Positions 33,277 to 42,718 are shown, counted from the stretch's first letter. The stretch: 44,297 nucleotides of DNA from Xinfangfangia pollutisoli (GCF_020179405.1 NZ_JAICBZ010000028.1:1-44297); one strand, 5' to 3'. Translations and numbers: made by a program. Notes: generated from the letters alone by a model not told the origin.

Positions 33277-35753
33277 CGCTGGCCCCCGTTTTCGGCATCA
33301 TCCTCATCGCCGGTTTCGGGCGGCTCGGGCTCGTATTCCTGGGGCGCAGAGTTGCGGAGCGCGGCCGGCGCGCCAGGGGCTGCGGGCGCGGGCTCGGCCA
33401 GCACGGCCGGCGCGGGCGGATGGGCCAGACCGGCCAGCGCGCGCCCCAGCTCGTCGGCATTGCGCAGGGTGATTTCCGACTGCGCGAAGGGGATCTCGAT
33501 CCCTTCCTCGGCAAAGCGGCGCACGATCATGTGGTTCATCTCGCTGCGCACCGTCAGCGAGAAATTCACGTCGCGCAGGATCACCCGGATCTCGAAATTC
33601 ATCGCATCGGCGCCAAAGCCCTGGAACACCACCGAGGGCGGCGGGTTCAGCACCACCAGGGGCTGCGCCTCGGCGATCTCGCGCAGGACCGCCTCGACCT
33701 TCTTCGTATCGGTGCCGAAGGCCACGCCCACCGGCACGATCAGCCGCCCGGCCAGGCCGAAGCGGGTCCAGTTCTTCACCTGCTGGCTGATCAGATCGCC
33801 ATTCGGCACGATCACCATGGTGCGGTCGAAGGTCTGCACCCGGGTCGAGCGGACCGAGATCGTCTTGACCACGCCCTGCACGCCGCCGACCTCGATCCAG
33901 TCGCCCTCGCTGACCGGGCGTTCGATCAGCAGGATGATGCCCGAGATAAAGTTCTGCACGATGTTCTGCAGGCCGAAACCGATGCCGACCGACAGGGCGC
34001 CGGCGACGATGGCCAGGCCCGACAGGTCGATCCCGGTGGCATTGATCGCGATCAGCGCCGAGATGAAGATGCCGACATAGCCCGTGCCCGCCACCAGCGC
34101 GGTCTGGCCGCCGCGCTCCATCGAGGTGCGGGGCAGGATCGTGTTCTTCAGCGCGCCCTGGAACAGCCGCGTCAGCAGGTAGCCGACCAGGAAGATCAGC
34201 ACGAACAGCAGGAAGACCGTGGGCGAGATCCGCGTGTCGCCCATCTGGAAGCCTTCGCGGAACCGCGTCCACAGTTCGGTCAGGTCGCTGAACCGCGCCC
34301 CCCAGATCAGCGCGAAGACCGGCAGCGCCAGCAAGACCAGCGCAAAGCCCGCCAGCACCGGCACCAGCCCGTCGCTGTCGCTGCGCTCGGGCGTGGGCTT
34401 GGGCGACAGCATCGCCCAGAGATCCGAGATCAGCCGTTGCAGCACCAGAACCATGGTGACCAGCGCCAGCGTCAGGATCGCGGGGAAGATCAGCGCCCGG
34501 CTGGCGGCGACATAGCCGGCCGCGGCCAGAAGCGGGCCCACGATGCCGATCACCGTCAGCGCATTGGCCAGAAGCCCCAGAAGCTTCAGCGTATAGCTTT
34601 GCCCGCCGCTGGCCGCACCGGCGCGCAGCACGCGTCCGGTGCGCCACAGCAGAAGCCCGCCCGCCACCAGGACCGGGAACGTGGCGACCGCCGTCACCGC
34701 ATCGGAATAGCTTTGCGCATCCATCGCCGTGGCGCGCAGGAAATCGGCCGCCAGCACCAGGCCCAGCATCGTGGCCAGCGCCCGGCCCTCGGCCCGCCGT
34801 TCATCGGGCAGCGGCAGGACCGCATCCTCGCCCTGCACCCGCGGGAAGGCGCGCCCGCCCAGCCAGGCGGCCAGGAAGACCGTCATCCCCATCACCGGCA
34901 ACTGAACCGCGATGCGGGTGCTGATCTCGCCCAGAAGCTGGCTTTTCAGCAGCGCCATCGACAGGGCCACCATGCCCAGCGTCGGCACGATGACCTGACC
35001 CAGCGAGGCGGCCAGCGACAGAAGCCGCCGCCGCACCTCGGACCCGCCGGCCTGCATCCGGTCGGCAAAGCGTTCGATCAGGGCGCGGGCATAGATCGCC
35101 AGCGCCGCCCAGATCGCCAGCAGCAACAGGATCAGCGGCAGGTTGTCGAAGAAGGCGGCGCGATGGCGGGTGTCGACCCAGCCCGAGCTGGTCTCGTCCC
35201 AAAGCTGCATCAGCGTGTCGGAAATGCCGACCGCCGCTTCGGGCCAGTTCTGCGGATTGACCGGCGCGGGCCACAGCTGCAGCAGCTGGCTGGCCTGGCG
35301 TTCGCGCAGCGCGCTGTCGATTTCGCGGATCAGCCCATCGGCGCGGCGATAGGCCTCGTCCGCGGCAATGCCCGGCGCCTGCAGCTTGACCAGCTGCCCG
35401 GCCAGTTCGGCGCGGCGCGCGGCGATTTCGGGCGCTTCGGTCTCGCCCTCGGCCGGGGCGGCGCCCAAGGCGGCGATCTGTTCCTTGACCGTGGCGATCC
35501 GGGCCGAATTCGCGGTCTGCGCCGTCAGCAGCGCGGCGCGCCATTGCGCCAGCTGGCTGCGCAATTCCTCAAGCCGCTCGTCGGTGATGGCGGGCTTGGC
35601 CAGTTCCGCCTCGGCGCGCTCGGCCGTCTTGGCCCAGCCGGCGTAATCCACCGAAGTTGCATCAAGGGGCGGGTCCTGGGCCAGGGCGCGTTGCGGCGCC
35701 AGCCCGAAGGCCAGCCCCAGCATCAGCGTCAGCACAAGCAGCCAGACCCGCAT
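33273..35753 (-). CDS. Mechanosensitive channel of the MscS superfamily, large form with DUF3772
   Basis: An 826-residue inner-membrane protein: a signal peptide (MRVWLLVLTLMLGLAFGLAP), a periplasmic coiled-coil-rich region (DUF3772-like, about 30-190), roughly eleven membrane segments, and a C-terminal MscS core starting near residue 587 with LSVGIGFGLQNIVQNFISG (pore helix and gate) then GDWIEVGGVQGVV. The acidic/proline-rich tail is disordered. It opens on membrane tension to release solutes. The ATG at 35753 is preferred because it begins the signal peptide; a GTG at 35789 is one base after the cysK stop and would add 12 residues. Confidence 0.92.
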   Translation of the reverse strand: MRVWLLVLTLMLGLAFGLAPQRALAQDPPLDATSVDYAGWAKTAERAEAELAKPAITDERLEELRSQLAQWRAALLTAQTANSARIATVKEQIAALGAAPAEGETEAPEIAARRAELAGQLVKLQAPGIAADEAYRRADGLIREIDSALRERQASQLLQLWPAPVNPQNWPEAAVGISDTLMQLWDETSSGWVDTRHRAAFFDNLPLILLLLAIWAALAIYARALIERFADRMQAGGSEVRRRLLSLAASLGQVIVPTLGMVALSMALLKSQLLGEISTRIAVQLPVMGMTVFLAAWLGGRAFPRVQGEDAVLPLPDERRAEGRALATMLGLVLAADFLRATAMDAQSYSDAVTAVATFPVLVAGGLLLWRTGRVLRAGAASGGQSYTLKLLGLLANALTVIGIVGPLLAAAGYVAASRALIFPAILTLALVTMVLVLQRLISDLWAMLSPKPTPERSDSDGLVPVLAGFALVLLALPVFALIWGARFSDLTELWTRFREGFQMGDTRISPTVFLLFVLIFLVGYLLTRLFQGALKNTILPRTSMERGGQTALVAGTGYVGIFISALIAINATGIDLSGLAIVAGALSVGIGFGLQNIVQNFISGIILLIERPVSEGDWIEVGGVQGVVKTISVRSTRVQTFDRTMVIVPNGDLISQQVKNWTRFGLAGRLIVPVGVAFGTDTKKVEAVLREIAEAQPLVVLNPPPSVVFQGFGADAMNFEIRVILRDVNFSLTVRSEMNHMIVRRFAEEGIEIPFAQSEITLRNADELGRALAGLAHPPAPAVLAEPAPAAPGAPAALRNSAPQEYEPEPPETGDEDDAENGGQR

Positions 35754-35790
35754 CGCCGGGCCGCCGCGCCCCCGTCCTGCCCCCGTCACC

Positions 35791-36825
35791 CTAGACCTCT
35801 TCGAAGACCGAAGGCAGGGCGCGCGGGGCGCGATCCAGCCAGTCCGGCACCGGCAGGCCCTTTTCCTTCAGGAAGGCCGGGTTCCAGATCTTCGACTGGT
35901 AGCGGCTGCCGTAATCGCACAGCACCGTCACGATCGTATGACCCGGGCCCAGTTCGCGGGCCATCCGCACCGCGCCTGCGATGTTGATCGCGGTCGAGCC
36001 GCCCATGCACAGGCCCTCGTCCCGGCCCAGATCGAAGATATAGGGCAGCGCCTCGGCATCGGGGATGCGCCAGGCCATGTCGGGGGTGAAGCCCTGCAGA
36101 TTGGCGGTGATCCGGCCCTGGCCGATGCCCTCGGTGATCGAAGTGCCAGGCGATTCGAAGACGCCATTGGTGTAATAGGAATACAGCGCCGCCCCTTCCG
36201 GGTCGGCCAGCGCGATCTTCACGCCCTTGGGCTGCAGGGCCATGCCGATCCCGGCCAGCGTCCCGCCCGAGCCGACGGCGCAGACGAACCCGTCGACCTT
36301 GCCGCCGGTCTGGTCCCAGATCTCGGGGCCGGTGCCCTGGATATGCGCCTCGCGATTGGCGGTATTGTCGAACTGGTTCGCCCAGATCGCGCCATTCGCC
36401 TCGGTCCGGGCCAGCGCCTCGGCCAGACGGCCGGAATAGCGCACGTAATTGTTCGGGTTCTTGTAGGGCGCGGCGGGCACCTGCACCAGTTCGGCCCCCG
36501 CCAGGCGGATCATGTCCTTCTTTTCCTGGCTTTGCGTCTCGGGGATGACGATCACCGTCTTGAACCCCATCGAGGCGCCCACCAGCGCCAACCCGATGCC
36601 GGTATTGCCCGCGGTGCCTTCAACGATCGTGCCGCCGGGGCGCAGCTGGCCCTTGGCCACCGCATCGCGGATGATGAACAGCGCGGCGCGGTCCTTGACC
36701 GACTGGCCGGGATTCATGAATTCGCATTTGCCCAGGATGGTGCAGCCCGTCATCTCGCTGACCCGGCGCAGCTTCAACAGCGGCGTGTTGCCGATGGCCG
36801 AGGCGAGATCGCCGTGGATGTGCAT
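35791..36825 (-). CDS. cysK: Cysteine synthase A-like O-acetylserine sulfhydrylase
   Basis: A 344-residue fold-type II PLP enzyme. K44 in NPGQSVKDRAA binds PLP, the substrate loop is EGTAGNTGIGLA (TAGNT at 71-75 instead of the common TSGNT), and the phosphate-binding turn is GSGGTLAG. It makes cysteine from O-acetylserine and sulfide. It is a little longer than enteric CysK. AAGGAG lies eight bases before the start. It begins the operon with the MscS-type channel and the tRNA-editing protein. Confidence 0.9.
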   Translation of the reverse strand: MHIHGDLASAIGNTPLLKLRRVSEMTGCTILGKCEFMNPGQSVKDRAALFIIRDAVAKGQLRPGGTIVEGTAGNTGIGLALVGASMGFKTVIVIPETQSQEKKDMIRLAGAELVQVPAAPYKNPNNYVRYSGRLAEALARTEANGAIWANQFDNTANREAHIQGTGPEIWDQTGGKVDGFVCAVGSGGTLAGIGMALQPKGVKIALADPEGAALYSYYTNGVFESPGTSITEGIGQGRITANLQGFTPDMAWRIPDAEALPYIFDLGRDEGLCMGGSTAINIAGAVRMARELGPGHTIVTVLCDYGSRYQSKIWNPAFLKEKGLPVPDWLDRAPRALPSVFEEV

Positions 36826-36888
36826 GACGCGGGCTCCTTCCCTGTTCCAACACTGGTTCTAGGCCGCAATCCCCCGAACCTCAAGCGG

Positions 36889-36919
36889 CCGTGCCGGGTG
36901 TCGGCAGCCCGGGGCACGG
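36889..36919 (-). terminator. Hairpin after the secreted hypothetical gene
   Basis: CCGTGCC and GGCACGG form a 7-bp stem, continued by GGG/CCC with a two-base bulge, 24 bp beyond the stop at 36943. No strong T-run follows. Confidence 0.4.
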
Positions 36920-36942
36920 TCGGCCAGCCCCTGCCCCGGCGG

Positions 36943-37575
36943 TCAAAGCGGGGTCAGCGCGGTCAGCCCATTGGCCGTGCCGTCGCGGCGGGTTTCCAGC
37001 CCCAGACCCAGATCGGGGAAATAGACCCAGCGCTGGCTGCGCGTGCCGGATGTGCCGGTGAAGACCGCCTCGACCGACAGGGCGCGGTGGCTGCAGCCCG
37101 ACAGCGTGACCTCGCGCGGCTCGAAGCAGCGGTAGCTGGCCTTCCAGCGGGTTTTCTGGCGCTGCACCGTGGCCTTTTCGTCGCTGATCGTGACCGAGAC
37201 CTCCTCGCGCACCGTGCCGGCCCAGGTCGCGCCATCCGCGGGCGTGATCACCGCGGGGCTGTAGCGCCAGGCGTAATCGGGGGCCGAGGCGCCGACCACC
37301 GGCTCGACGCTTTCCTCGACCAGCCGGCTTTGTTCGAAGACGCCATTCTTCACCCGGCGCTGGTCCAGCCAGGCGCCGCGATTGGTGACATAGTCGATGA
37401 AGACCAGCCCGTCGCCCTCGCGCCGGGCCAGGCCGCGGCTGCCATCCTGCCGCGTGAAGGCGACGCCGCGCGCCAGATCCAGCGGCGCGCAGCCCGCCCG
37501 GGCCGGGCGGATCAGCGCCGGCGCGGCCAGGGCGGACAGGGACAGCGACAGAACGGCACGGCGGGGCAGGATCAT
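36943..37575 (-). CDS. Secreted hypothetical protein
   Basis: A 210-residue protein with an N-terminal signal peptide (basic MILPRRAVL, hydrophobic SLSLSALAAPALI, likely cleavage near ARAG). The RR could also allow Tat export, but the motif is poor. The mature part is beta-rich, with three cysteines (CAPLD, RCFEPRE, GCSH) that could form a disulfide. I do not recognise the family. It stands alone between an aminotransferase terminator and its own hairpin. Confidence 0.75.
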   Translation of the reverse strand: MILPRRAVLSLSLSALAAPALIRPARAGCAPLDLARGVAFTRQDGSRGLARREGDGLVFIDYVTNRGAWLDQRRVKNGVFEQSRLVEESVEPVVGASAPDYAWRYSPAVITPADGATWAGTVREEVSVTISDEKATVQRQKTRWKASYRCFEPREVTLSGCSHRALSVEAVFTGTSGTRSQRWVYFPDLGLGLETRRDGTANGLTALTPL

Positions 37576-37677
37576 AGCGGGGCCTAGAGCGTGAGAGGGG
37601 GGGGCGGATCGGCGCCACCCTAGCCGCGGGCCGGTTCCCTGTCAGATGAATTCCGCCGTCATCCTCTGAACGCAAAC

Positions 37678-37699
37678 GGGCCGCCGAAAGGGGCGGCCC
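37678..37699 (-). terminator. Rho-independent terminator of the aminotransferase gene
   Basis: An 8-bp GC stem (GGGCCGCC with its complement) and a 6-base loop lie 24 bp after the stop at 37723, followed on the minus strand by GTTTGCGTTC. Confidence 0.65.
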
Positions 37700-37722
37700 G
37701 CAGCGGGAAACGGGGCGGCGCG

Positions 37723-39123
37723 TCAGCCGGCCTTGGCGACCAGCAGGCCTTCGTCCTTGATGATCTTGTAGCCCTCGTCCAGCGACTTGCGGGCGCGCTC
37801 GATCAGCACGTCGATTTCGGCCGGCGTGATCACCAAAGGCGGCGAGATGATCATCCGGTCGCCGACATGGCGCATGATCAGGTCATTGGCAAAGCAGCGC
37901 TCGCGCACCTTGAAGCCGACCGTGCCTTCTTCGCTGGCGAATTGCGCGCGCTTGGCCTTGTCGGGGGTCAGCGCGATGCTGCCCATCAGCCCGACCAGCT
38001 TGGCCTCGCCCACCAGCGGATGGTCGGCCAGCGCCGCCCAGCGTTCGGCCAGATAGGGGTTGGCCACATCGCGCACATGCTCGACCACGCCCTCGTCCTG
38101 CATGATGCGCAGGTTTTCCAGCGCCACGGCCGCGGCGACCGGATGGCCGCTATAGGTGTAGCCGTGGAAGAATTCCCCGCCCGAGCCCACCACTTCGGCC
38201 ACCTCGTCGCAGACGATCGAGCCGCCGATCGGCTGATAGCCCGAGGACAGGCCCTTGGCGATGGTCATGATATGCGGCTTGATGCCGAAGGTCTGGCTGC
38301 CGAACCAGTTGCCGGTGCGGCCAAAGCCGGTGATGACCTCGTCGGCGATCAGCAGGATGCCGTATTTGTTGCAGATGCGCTGGATTTCCGGCCAGTAGGT
38401 CGAAGGCGGGATGACCACGCCGCCCGCGCCCTGCACCGGCTCGCCGATGAAGGCCGCAACCTTGTCGGCGCCCAGTTCCAGGATCTTGGCTTCCAGCTCC
38501 TGCGCGCGCATCAGGCCGAAGTCTTCCGGCGTCATGTCGCCGCCCTCGGCCCACCAATGCGGCTGGCCGATATGGGCGATGCCGTCGATCATGCCGCCAT
38601 GGGCATGGATCGGCTTCATCCCGCCCAAGCTGCCCCCGCCCATGGTCGAGCCATGATAGCCGTTCCAGCGCGCGATGATGGTGCGGCGCTCGGGCTGGCC
38701 CTTGACCTGCCAGTAGCGGCGCACAAGGCGGATATTGGTGTCATTGGCTTCCGAGCCCGAGCCTGCGAAGAACACATGGTTCAGATCGCCCGGCGCCAGT
38801 TCGGCGATCTTGGCGGCCAGTGCGATCGCCGGCACATGGGTGGTCTGGAAGAAGGTGTTGTAATAGGGCAGCTCTTCCATCTGGCGCGCGGCCACCGCGG
38901 CCAGTTCCTTGCGGCCATAGCCGATGTTCACGCACCACAGGCCCGCCATCCCGTCCAGAATGCGGTGGCCTTCGCTGTCGGTCAGCCAGACGCCCTCGCC
39001 GCGCAGGATCACCCGCGCGCCCTTCGCCGCCAGTCCCGCCTTGTCGGTGAAGGGGTGGAAGTGATGCGCGGCGTCCAGCTTCTGCAGCTCGGCCGTCGGA
39101 AGATTGGTGTTGATCATGTTCAT
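37723..39123 (-). CDS. Class III omega-aminotransferase
   Basis: A 466-residue fold-type I PLP aminotransferase. K290 (TIAKGLSSGYQP) is the PLP lysine, D261 (LIADEVITGFGRTG) binds the pyridine nitrogen, and GSGSEANDT is the phosphate-binding region. The sequence resembles pyruvate-dependent omega-aminotransferases of the putrescine/taurine/beta-alanine type (SpuC-like), which use pyruvate as amino acceptor; the donor is not certain. GAGGT lies six bases before the start. It stands as a single gene with its own terminator. Confidence 0.92.
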   Translation of the reverse strand: MNMINTNLPTAELQKLDAAHHFHPFTDKAGLAAKGARVILRGEGVWLTDSEGHRILDGMAGLWCVNIGYGRKELAAVAARQMEELPYYNTFFQTTHVPAIALAAKIAELAPGDLNHVFFAGSGSEANDTNIRLVRRYWQVKGQPERRTIIARWNGYHGSTMGGGSLGGMKPIHAHGGMIDGIAHIGQPHWWAEGGDMTPEDFGLMRAQELEAKILELGADKVAAFIGEPVQGAGGVVIPPSTYWPEIQRICNKYGILLIADEVITGFGRTGNWFGSQTFGIKPHIMTIAKGLSSGYQPIGGSIVCDEVAEVVGSGGEFFHGYTYSGHPVAAAVALENLRIMQDEGVVEHVRDVANPYLAERWAALADHPLVGEAKLVGLMGSIALTPDKAKRAQFASEEGTVGFKVRERCFANDLIMRHVGDRMIISPPLVITPAEIDVLIERARKSLDEGYKIIKDEGLLVAKAG

Positions 39124-39230
39124 GGCCGGACCTCATCGCGGGAATCAACGGGCCCGAAAGCCCCTTCCGCGCCAGATTACGGCTTTGCCGGCGTCGCTTC
39201 AAGGAATTTGATCAAATTATCTTGCCGCCC

Positions 39231-39254
39231 CCTTCCTCTCTGCAAAAATATCCT
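39231..39254. repeat. 24-nt dispersed repeat, copy 1
   Basis: This stretch, with core TCTGCAAAAATATCCT, is identical over 24 nt to 42798-42821. It lies downstream of the emrA-like gene (stop 39390) and upstream of the aminotransferase. On the minus strand the core reads as a T-rich tail after GC hairpins. Confidence 0.75.
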
Positions 39255-39302
39255 GCGGGGCGAGCCAGTGGTGCGCCATCGGTTCAAGCACCGCTGGCGA
39301 GG

Positions 39303-39325
39303 TGGAGGGGTGCAAAACCCCTCCA
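39303..39325 (-). terminator. Hairpin associated with repeat copy 1
   Basis: TGGAGGGGT and its complement form a perfect 9-bp stem with loop GCAAA, between the emrA-like stop and the 24-nt repeat. A second imperfect 11-bp inverted repeat is at 39260-39294. Confidence 0.45.
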
Positions 39326-39365
39326 GGGGAACAGCCGGGGCTCGGTCAGGGCCGCGTCGCGCGGT

Positions 39366-39383
39366 CCGGGCGGCGCCGCCCGG
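39366..39383 (-). terminator. GC palindrome just after the emrA-like gene
   Basis: CCGGGCGGCGCCGCCCGG is a perfect 18-bp palindrome 6 bp after the stop at 39390. It can fold as a 7-bp stem with a 4-base loop. Confidence 0.4.
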
Positions 39384-39389
39384 GCCCGC

Positions 39390-40448
39390 CTAGCGCCCCG
39401 AGGCCGTCGCCGCCGCCCCGCCCTGATCCACCGTCACGATCACTGACAGGCCCGGCGACAACAGATCGGCGCCGGGCTGGCCCGGGTCGATGGCGATGCG
39501 CACCGGCAGGCGCTGGGCGATCTTGGTGAAATTCCCGGTGGCGTTGCTGCCGCTCAGCAAGCTGAACTCCGAGGCGGTGGCGGGCGAGAAGCTTTCGACA
39601 TGGCCCTTGAAGCTTTGGCCCTGCAGCGCGTCGACGCTGAACTCCGCCGCCTGCCCGACCACCACGCCGGACACGCTGCCTTCGGTGAAATTGGCGATCA
39701 CCCACAGATCGGTGCCGACATGCGACACCAGCGCCGTCCCGGCCGAGACATATTGCCCGACCCGCACCGAGACCTGGCCCAGCTGCCCCGCCGCAGGCGC
39801 GCGGATCACCGTATTGCCCAGATCCAGCCGCGCCAGTTCCACCGCCGCCGTGGCGCTGGCGATATTGGCATGCGCCACCGCGATCTGCGCCTTGGCATTG
39901 GCCACCTGCTCGACCTGCGCATCCAGCGCCGCCTGGGCCTGGCCCTCGGCCGAGATCGCCTTTTGCAGCGCCAGCGCGGCCTGTTCCTCGGCTGCTTCGG
40001 TCGCCACGCCGCGGGCGGTCAGCGTCTGCGCGCGCGCCGCGTCATTCTGGGCCGTGGTCACCGCCAGATGCGCGGCCTTCAGCGCCGCCTCATCGGCGCG
40101 CACCACCGCCTCGGCCGAGCGCACGTTCTGCTCGGCCACATCCCGCGCCGCCCGGGCCGAGGCCAGCGCCGCTTCGGCCTGCGCGAGCTTCTGGCGATAG
40201 ATCCGGTCATCCAGAACCGCGATCACATCGCCTTCCGAGACGGTCTGGAAATCCACCACCGGCACTTCGCGGATATAGCCCGACAGTTGCGGCGCCAGCG
40301 TGGTGATCTTGCCGCGCAGATAGGCATTCTCGGTCGTGGGCGCCGTGACCGAGAAGGGCGGCAGATGCCAGGCGAACAGGACAAGCAGGACACCGGCCAG
40401 ACCGATGATCCCGGCGATCAGGGTGGGAAGAAGATGCGAACGGTTCAT
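39390..40448 (-). CDS. HlyD/EmrA-family membrane fusion protein
   Basis: A 352-residue periplasmic adaptor: an N-terminal membrane anchor (LIAGIIGLAGVLLVLFAW), a lipoyl-like half (TTLAPQLSGYIREVPVVDFQTV), a long alanine-rich coiled coil (about 85-200) and a second lipoyl/beta-barrel part (TVIRAPAAGQLGQVSVRVGQYV). It links the inner-membrane exporter to an outer-membrane channel. The ATG at 40448 overlaps the exporter stop as TGATG. It is the last gene of the marR-emrB-emrA operon. Confidence 0.92.
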   Translation of the reverse strand: MNRSHLLPTLIAGIIGLAGVLLVLFAWHLPPFSVTAPTTENAYLRGKITTLAPQLSGYIREVPVVDFQTVSEGDVIAVLDDRIYRQKLAQAEAALASARAARDVAEQNVRSAEAVVRADEAALKAAHLAVTTAQNDAARAQTLTARGVATEAAEEQAALALQKAISAEGQAQAALDAQVEQVANAKAQIAVAHANIASATAAVELARLDLGNTVIRAPAAGQLGQVSVRVGQYVSAGTALVSHVGTDLWVIANFTEGSVSGVVVGQAAEFSVDALQGQSFKGHVESFSPATASEFSLLSGSNATGNFTKIAQRLPVRIAIDPGQPGADLLSPGLSVIVTVDQGGAAATASGR

Positions 40449-42175
40449 CACGAAGCGACCTTGGCAGAAGAGGGGGATGGGGTGGCAGAGGCGTCAGCGG
40501 CGCGGGCGAACAGCCGGCGGTCGATGCGCATCCACAGGAAATCGCGGAACAGATGCAGGCCCAGCGCGGCCAGGGTGATCAGGGCCAGAAGGCCGATCAC
40601 GCGGAAGGCATCGGCATAGGCCAGGACCCAGGCCTGGATCGAGGCCTGCTGCAGAAGCTGCGCGCCGGCCTGCAGCCGGTCAAAGGCCAGATCCGGGCTT
40701 TGCGCGGCAAAGGCGCGGGTCAGCTGGGCCAGCACCGCCTGGGTCTGCGGATCGGTGGCGGTCAGCTGCTCGGCCAGGATCTGCAGATGGAAGGCCTGGC
40801 GCAGATTGACGAAGGTGGTGAACAGCCCCGACCCCACGACCGACCCCAGGCTTTGGGTGGCGATATAGACGATGATGAAGGACAGAAGGTAAGTCGGCCC
40901 TTTGCGCATCGCGGCCATCAGCCCCATCATCATCGCCGGCGGCATGAACAGCATCGCCGCGACCGACATCATCGACTGGCTGAACAGGAACTGATCCGCC
41001 CGCCAGTCCGAGGTCGCCCGCGCGTCCATGAAGGCCGCCGTGGCGATCAGCACCAGCGCCGCGGCATGCAGCGCCGCCTCGCGCGAGGGTTTGATGAAGA
41101 CGATGGTCACCACCGCCCCGGCCAGCGTGGCCACACAGACCAGGCCGAACAGCCCCTCCATCTGCGCGCCGCCCTGGCCCAGAAGCTGCAGGAAGCGCGG
41201 CGGGCCCGAGCTTTGCTCGGTCAGAAGGATGCGGAACAGCAGCAGCGTCATCGTCAGATGCAGCATCGCGGGCGAGGCCAGCCAGCGGAAGTCAATCAGC
41301 GGCGTGTCGCGGCGCAGTTCCAGAATGACCGCCACCGCCAGGGCCGCGATCGACAGGGCCAGAAGCGTGCCGATCCAGGGCAGGTTCCACCAGTAGATCG
41401 GCCCCAGCACCGCCGCGATGGTGATGCCGGAAAACCCGGTGGCGATCAGCCCGAAGGACAGGAAATCCCCGGCCTGAATCACCTTCTCGCGCGGCTGCGG
41501 CTGCAGCTTCAGCGTGAAGACCACCGCCAGGCACATCAGCGCCAGCCCCAGTTCGGCCAGATGGATCCCCTCCAGCCCACCATCGCCCAGAAGCGAGGGC
41601 GAAACGACCCGCGCCAGATTCGGCCCGATCAGGATCAGCCCCAGCACCGCCGGCAGACCGATCTTCACCTTGGCCGGCCCGCTTAAGGGCTCCAGCATGT
41701 ACAGGAAGGCCAGCGTCGACAAGGGCGCCGCGGCGGCGCCCGACAGGATCTGCACCACCAGGGCCGAGCGGAAATCCTTCATCCACAGCGCCGCAAAGGC
41801 CACCGCGACGAAGGCCAGGATCGAGATTTCGGCAAAGCGGCGCAGCCCGTATTGGGTGCGCACCTTGATCAGGATCAGCGGCAGGGCCGAGCGCGGGATC
41901 ATATAGGCGGCCAGAAGCCAGCTGGCACTGGTGGTGGTGATGCCCAGATCGCCTGCGATCTGCGAAAGGTTCGCGGTGATGAAGCCCTGGCCCAGGCCCT
42001 GCGCCAGCGCGATCAGGATGCCGGCCAGAAAATACGGCGCCGCCTGGCGCGGGCCCATCCCGGCCAGAAGCGGGATCTTTGCCGGCACGGCCGCCGGCGC
42101 CGCGGCCTGGGATGCAGCCTCGGTCGCGGCGTCCGCCGGTTCGGGCAGCCTCTGCGCGGGGGCGGCGGCGGTCAT
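40448..42175 (-). CDS. EmrB/QacA-type MFS drug efflux transporter (DHA2 family)
   Basis: A 575-residue major facilitator with about 14 membrane segments, of the DHA2 family that exports drugs and other toxic compounds by proton antiport. It has a 40-residue alanine/proline-rich N-terminal tail and a TANLSQIAGDLGITTTSASWLLAAYM segment typical of the first helices. It starts within the marR stop (ATGA overlap) and is coupled to the adaptor gene. Substrate unknown. Confidence 0.92.
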   Translation of the reverse strand: MTAAAPAQRLPEPADAATEAASQAAAPAAVPAKIPLLAGMGPRQAAPYFLAGILIALAQGLGQGFITANLSQIAGDLGITTTSASWLLAAYMIPRSALPLILIKVRTQYGLRRFAEISILAFVAVAFAALWMKDFRSALVVQILSGAAAAPLSTLAFLYMLEPLSGPAKVKIGLPAVLGLILIGPNLARVVSPSLLGDGGLEGIHLAELGLALMCLAVVFTLKLQPQPREKVIQAGDFLSFGLIATGFSGITIAAVLGPIYWWNLPWIGTLLALSIAALAVAVILELRRDTPLIDFRWLASPAMLHLTMTLLLFRILLTEQSSGPPRFLQLLGQGGAQMEGLFGLVCVATLAGAVVTIVFIKPSREAALHAAALVLIATAAFMDARATSDWRADQFLFSQSMMSVAAMLFMPPAMMMGLMAAMRKGPTYLLSFIIVYIATQSLGSVVGSGLFTTFVNLRQAFHLQILAEQLTATDPQTQAVLAQLTRAFAAQSPDLAFDRLQAGAQLLQQASIQAWVLAYADAFRVIGLLALITLAALGLHLFRDFLWMRIDRRLFARAADASATPSPSSAKVAS

Positions 42176-42657
42176 TTCGCACCGATCCGCAGGGTGTTTT
42201 CGGCGATCTTCGCCAAGGCGCGGTCCAGCGCGGCGCGGTCTTCCGGGGTGATGCCCTCGAACAACTCCGCCCGCACCCGGATCACGAAGCGGGTGATCGA
42301 GGCGCCATGCGCCTTCTCGGTCAGGAACAGCGCGCGCTTGCGGGCATCGCCGTCCATCCCGCGCCGCTCGATAAAGCCCTGACGCTCCAAGGCGTCGATC
42401 TGGCGCTTCAGCGTCGGCGGCTCGATCCCCAGCGCCTGGGCCAGTTCGGCCTGGGTCGCGCCTTCCATGCCGGCCAGACGGGTGATCACCCGCGCCCGCG
42501 CCATGGTCAGGCCCAATTCCCCCGCCGCCGCATCATAGGCGCGGCGCAATTCGTTCATCACCTGGATCAACCGCTCCAGCGTCTGCGGCGTGGCCGAGGC
42601 CAGCGGGGCCGAGACAGTCGGCCTGGAAGTGGTCGGTTTGGAATTGGACGCGCACAT
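42172..42657 (-). CDS. MarR-family transcriptional regulator
   Basis: A 161-residue winged-helix MarR repressor with ITRLAGMEGATQAELAQALG and PPTLKRQIDALERQGFIERR (recognition helix and wing with DARKR). It is the first gene of the operon with the efflux pump and probably represses it and itself, releasing in the presence of the pump substrate. A promoter and a small palindrome AGCATGCT lie just upstream. Confidence 0.93.
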   Translation of the reverse strand: MCASNSKPTTSRPTVSAPLASATPQTLERLIQVMNELRRAYDAAAGELGLTMARARVITRLAGMEGATQAELAQALGIEPPTLKRQIDALERQGFIERRGMDGDARKRALFLTEKAHGASITRFVIRVRAELFEGITPEDRAALDRALAKIAENTLRIGAK

Positions 42658-42679
42658 ATCGGTAGCCTGCTATTTACTT

Positions 42680-42718
42680 AGCATGCTTTCATTAAGGGCA
42701 TGACCTGCCGCCGGTCAA
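42680..42718 (-). promoter_or_regulatory. Candidate promoter and operator of the marR-efflux operon
   Basis: On the minus strand TTGACC (42718-42713) and TTAATG (42695-42690) are separated by 17 bp. The palindrome AGCATGCT (42680-42687) falls at the expected transcription start and could bind the MarR protein. The -10 match is weak. Confidence 0.4.

Noticed and set aside
33420-35987. An 855-codon open frame on the plus strand opposite the mechanosensitive channel gene
   Set aside because: Low-complexity Q/D/R-rich translation with no fold features; the minus-strand gene has clear membrane and MscS motifs.
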